From assembly GCA_027596195.1 (NCBI GenBank), contig JADGJG010000410.1, positions 1 to 20,776 of the forward strand: 20,776 nt of DNA, in the 5' to 3' direction. The notes under the pieces were generated by a model. The model was not told the origin of the DNA and did not search any database. It worked only from the letters and a program-made list of their open reading frames with translations. Source of the DNA: Podochytrium sp. JEL0797. Lineage: Eukaryota > Chytridiomycota > Chytridiomycetes > Chytridiales > Chytriomycetaceae. Positions 19,060-20,776 of the stretch are shown here, one piece after another; within the stretch, counting starts at the first letter, position 1, and each line of letters opens with the position of its first letter. The position numbers and the translations under genes were made by a program.

Positions 19060-20459
19060 CTAATGCAAAATTCGTGCAATCGGCCCAAACACCGCCGCAA
19101 TCACGGCCAATCCACCCGCAAACAATATCATCCACTCCAATCCATACGTTTCCTCAATGAAACCAGCCAAGGGTGGACCCCCAAAGCTCGCAAACCCCAC
19201 AAACGTGTAAAGTGTGGACAACACTGTCAACAACGAGCCATCCATCCCAAGCATCTCCACCAGCACGGTTGGAAACAGGGCCCACAACCCTCCGTCAAAG
19301 AACCCAATCGCCCCAGCCACGGCACAAAGCCCCGCAAAGCTGGCGGCTGACATCCAAGCAAAAATGGACGCGACCGTCATCCACAAACAGAGAACGGTGG
19401 CGTTGAGTGGACCAAGGAAACGATCCGATGCATATCCCATGACAACGTGCCCGAGAATGTTGAATCCGTTGTAGACGGACAAGACGGTGGCTCCGTCGTT
19501 GAGGGTAAGTCCGAGTTTTTCTTGAGAGTACACGGTCAGGAAATCGACTGACACAAACTCGGCAAAAGTAGCAAAGAAGCAGACAAAGAAAAGGCAATAG
19601 AAGCCAGACCGCTTCAAGAAGGAGTAACTTGCTGCTTTGCCGGTCATGATGGGTGAAACGCCGGCTTTCATCAACGGGATAAACGGAAGCATCAGGCCTG
19701 CACGTTGTGAATCGCGTCAGATTGGAAGAAGAGAATATCACGTGTATTTTACCGAAGCTGCAGATGGCTGTTGCTCGCAAAGTCCATGCAAGACCAATGC
19801 TCTCCAGCAACCGTCCCGTAACAAATGAAAAAAACAGACCCCCACAACCGGTACCGGCAACAGCAAGACCAGTTGCCAAACCTCTGCGTTTAAGAAACCA
19901 CTGGGATGGGAGTGAAACGGCAGGTAAATAGACAAACACACCGCCGATTCCAAACATCAATCCTTGCGTGAGAACGAGGAGCGGCAATGAGGTCGTGAAG
20001 GAAGAGAGAAGAAGACCGGACGACAGAATTACGATTCCAAGAAGCATTATGCGTTGAAAACCAAAGCGTTCTGCTAAGAAGCTGGAAAGCATGGCCAGGA
20101 AGTCGATTGTGCAAAGACCAACACTTCCAATCATGGCGACATTGGAGGCACTGCCGACCTGAATCACCTGATTCAGTACCCGTTCAATTAAGCCCTATCA
20201 CTCTGATACATACCCCGATGTTCGCGTAGAAAGAATTGTAAACACCGAAAGAGAATATGTTGCCGAACACAACGAAATGCGCAACAAACGAGCCCAACAC
20301 GACCATCCAAGCTTGAAAGCCGTCATACAGATACTCGTCTTCGTCGGATTCCTCTTCTTCAAGTGAGAAGTCGAAGTCACCTGTTTGATCTTTGAAAGAG
20401 CTCTTTTCTTGCACGAACTCGGAGAAGTCAGTGCCCACAACAACGGAATCATTTGGCAT
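19060..20459 (-). CDS. MFS transporter, monocarboxylate (SLC16/MCT-like) type
   Basis: Three exons (20459-20214, 20167-19753, 19697-19060), introns 46 and 55 nt, 432 aa. After an acidic cytoplasmic tail (DFSLEEEESDEDEYLYDGF) come about twelve membrane segments. The first helix region, GFQAWMVVLGSFVAHFVVFG followed by SFGVYNSFY, is the usual opening of MCT-type carriers (DGGWGWVVV...G...FGVF). Helices 4-5 have the family's SLPSQWFLKRRGLATGLAVA, and the second half has GHVVMGYASDRFLGPLN. Such proteins move monocarboxylates or related organic molecules with protons across the plasma membrane; the substrate cannot be read from the sequence. The Arg and Asp residues key to lactate transport in animal MCT1 were not located, so transport of lactate or pyruvate is not claimed. 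It precedes the acidic gene in tandem with a 154-bp gap. Confidence 0.88.
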
Positions 20460-20511
20460 TTGCAGATGATTTCGGGCGTCAACATATTTCCCAATGGAAC
20501 GGAAAAGGAGG

Positions 20512-20580
20512 GTTTCACCTAAGTTTCACCGGCGCCACTCGGTTGTCGGGCCAATTTATGGAAAATAACTGAAGTTTCAC
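20512..20580 (+). repeat. Three dispersed GTTTCAC copies
   Basis: GTTTCACC at 20512-20519, AAGTTTCACC at 20521-20530 and AAGTTTCAC at 20572-20580 lie just upstream (head side) of the MFS gene, in the 205-bp spacer before the transposase fragment. They could be binding sites or remnants of transposon ends. No inverted repeat was found. The rest of 20460-20664 shows nothing recognisable. Confidence 0.35.
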
Positions 20581-20664
20581 ACCACCTTTCTGCAAGGGGC
20601 CTGAAGAATTAGCCATATACCCTTAGTATCAAATCAAGAGAGAGTTGGAAAGGCACGAAATACA

Positions 20665-20776
20665 GTGGCTCTCGACAATGGGTGGTGGGTTTGCGAGAAT
20701 CTTGTCAAGCAACTCCTCGAGGATGCAATTCCTGCCTTTGAGAAACTTCACCCTGGTATGGAGGGATACTTCATCT
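20665..20776 (+). mobile_element. DDE transposase fragment, cut by the window edge
   Basis: An open frame entering the right edge reads DNGWWVCENLVKQLLEDAIP and then AFEKLHPGMEGYFI. This resembles the segment G(Y/W)WTNEDLVKQ..AIPIF..LHPGC..LF.FD just before the second catalytic Asp of a DDE transposase group common in fungi. The frame has a stop upstream (near 20617) and no ATG, so this is either an internal exon or a degraded copy. The catalytic Asp would lie just beyond base 20776. Call made from motif memory only. Confidence 0.5.

Overview
The window is nuclear DNA of a flagellated eukaryote, most likely a zoosporic (early-diverging) fungus. Ten genes can be modelled with consistent splice phases. 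Together they contain 46 spliceosomal introns, nearly all 42-92 nt, with GTRNGN, GTAAAA or GTTTGY donors, CTAAC/CTGAC-like branch sites and YAG acceptors. Flagellar genes (IFT74, a CCDC87 homologue), a GPR1/FUN34/YaaH acetate/succinate transporter and the edge of a fungal-looking DDE transposase argue for a zoosporic fungus. That assignment is an inference. No bacterial-type features, RNA genes or CRISPR arrays were seen.

Layout, left to right. 85-1938 (-): telomere-repeat-binding-factor-like protein with a C-terminal telobox Myb domain, followed directly by a 17-base G run on the coding strand. 2150-3093 (-): spliceosome factor SYF2. 3387-4765 (+): MBIP homologue (ATAC histone acetyltransferase complex subunit). 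4777-8233 (-): CCDC87 homologue in 11 exons. MBIP and CCDC87 converge with 11 bp between their stop codons, and each stop lies inside an AATAAA hexamer. 8234-10361: the hardest part, with competing exon-like frames on both strands and an apparent gene on the + strand that changes frame without room for introns; no family was recognised. 10796-11507 (+): acetate/succinate transporter behind a canonical TATA box. 11669-13371 (+): DASS/SLC13-type dicarboxylate transporter with a minisatellite in its first intron. 13474-16245 (+): IFT74 in 15 exons. 16386-17757 (+): secreted M14 carboxypeptidase A. 18045-18905 (-): unrecognised, very acidic protein whose five exons all begin and end in phase 0. 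19060-20459 (-): monocarboxylate-type MFS transporter. 20665-20776 (+): fragment of a DDE transposase running off the edge.

Functionally the window is ordinary accessory and housekeeping chromosome rather than one pathway. Three neighbourhoods stand out: nuclear and chromatin genes (telomere factor, SYF2, MBIP), flagellar genes (CCDC87, IFT74), and organic-acid uptake (acetate/succinate and dicarboxylate carriers side by side, with an MFS monocarboxylate-like carrier further on). Gene density is high: most gaps are 100-300 bp, and one convergent pair must produce overlapping mRNA ends.
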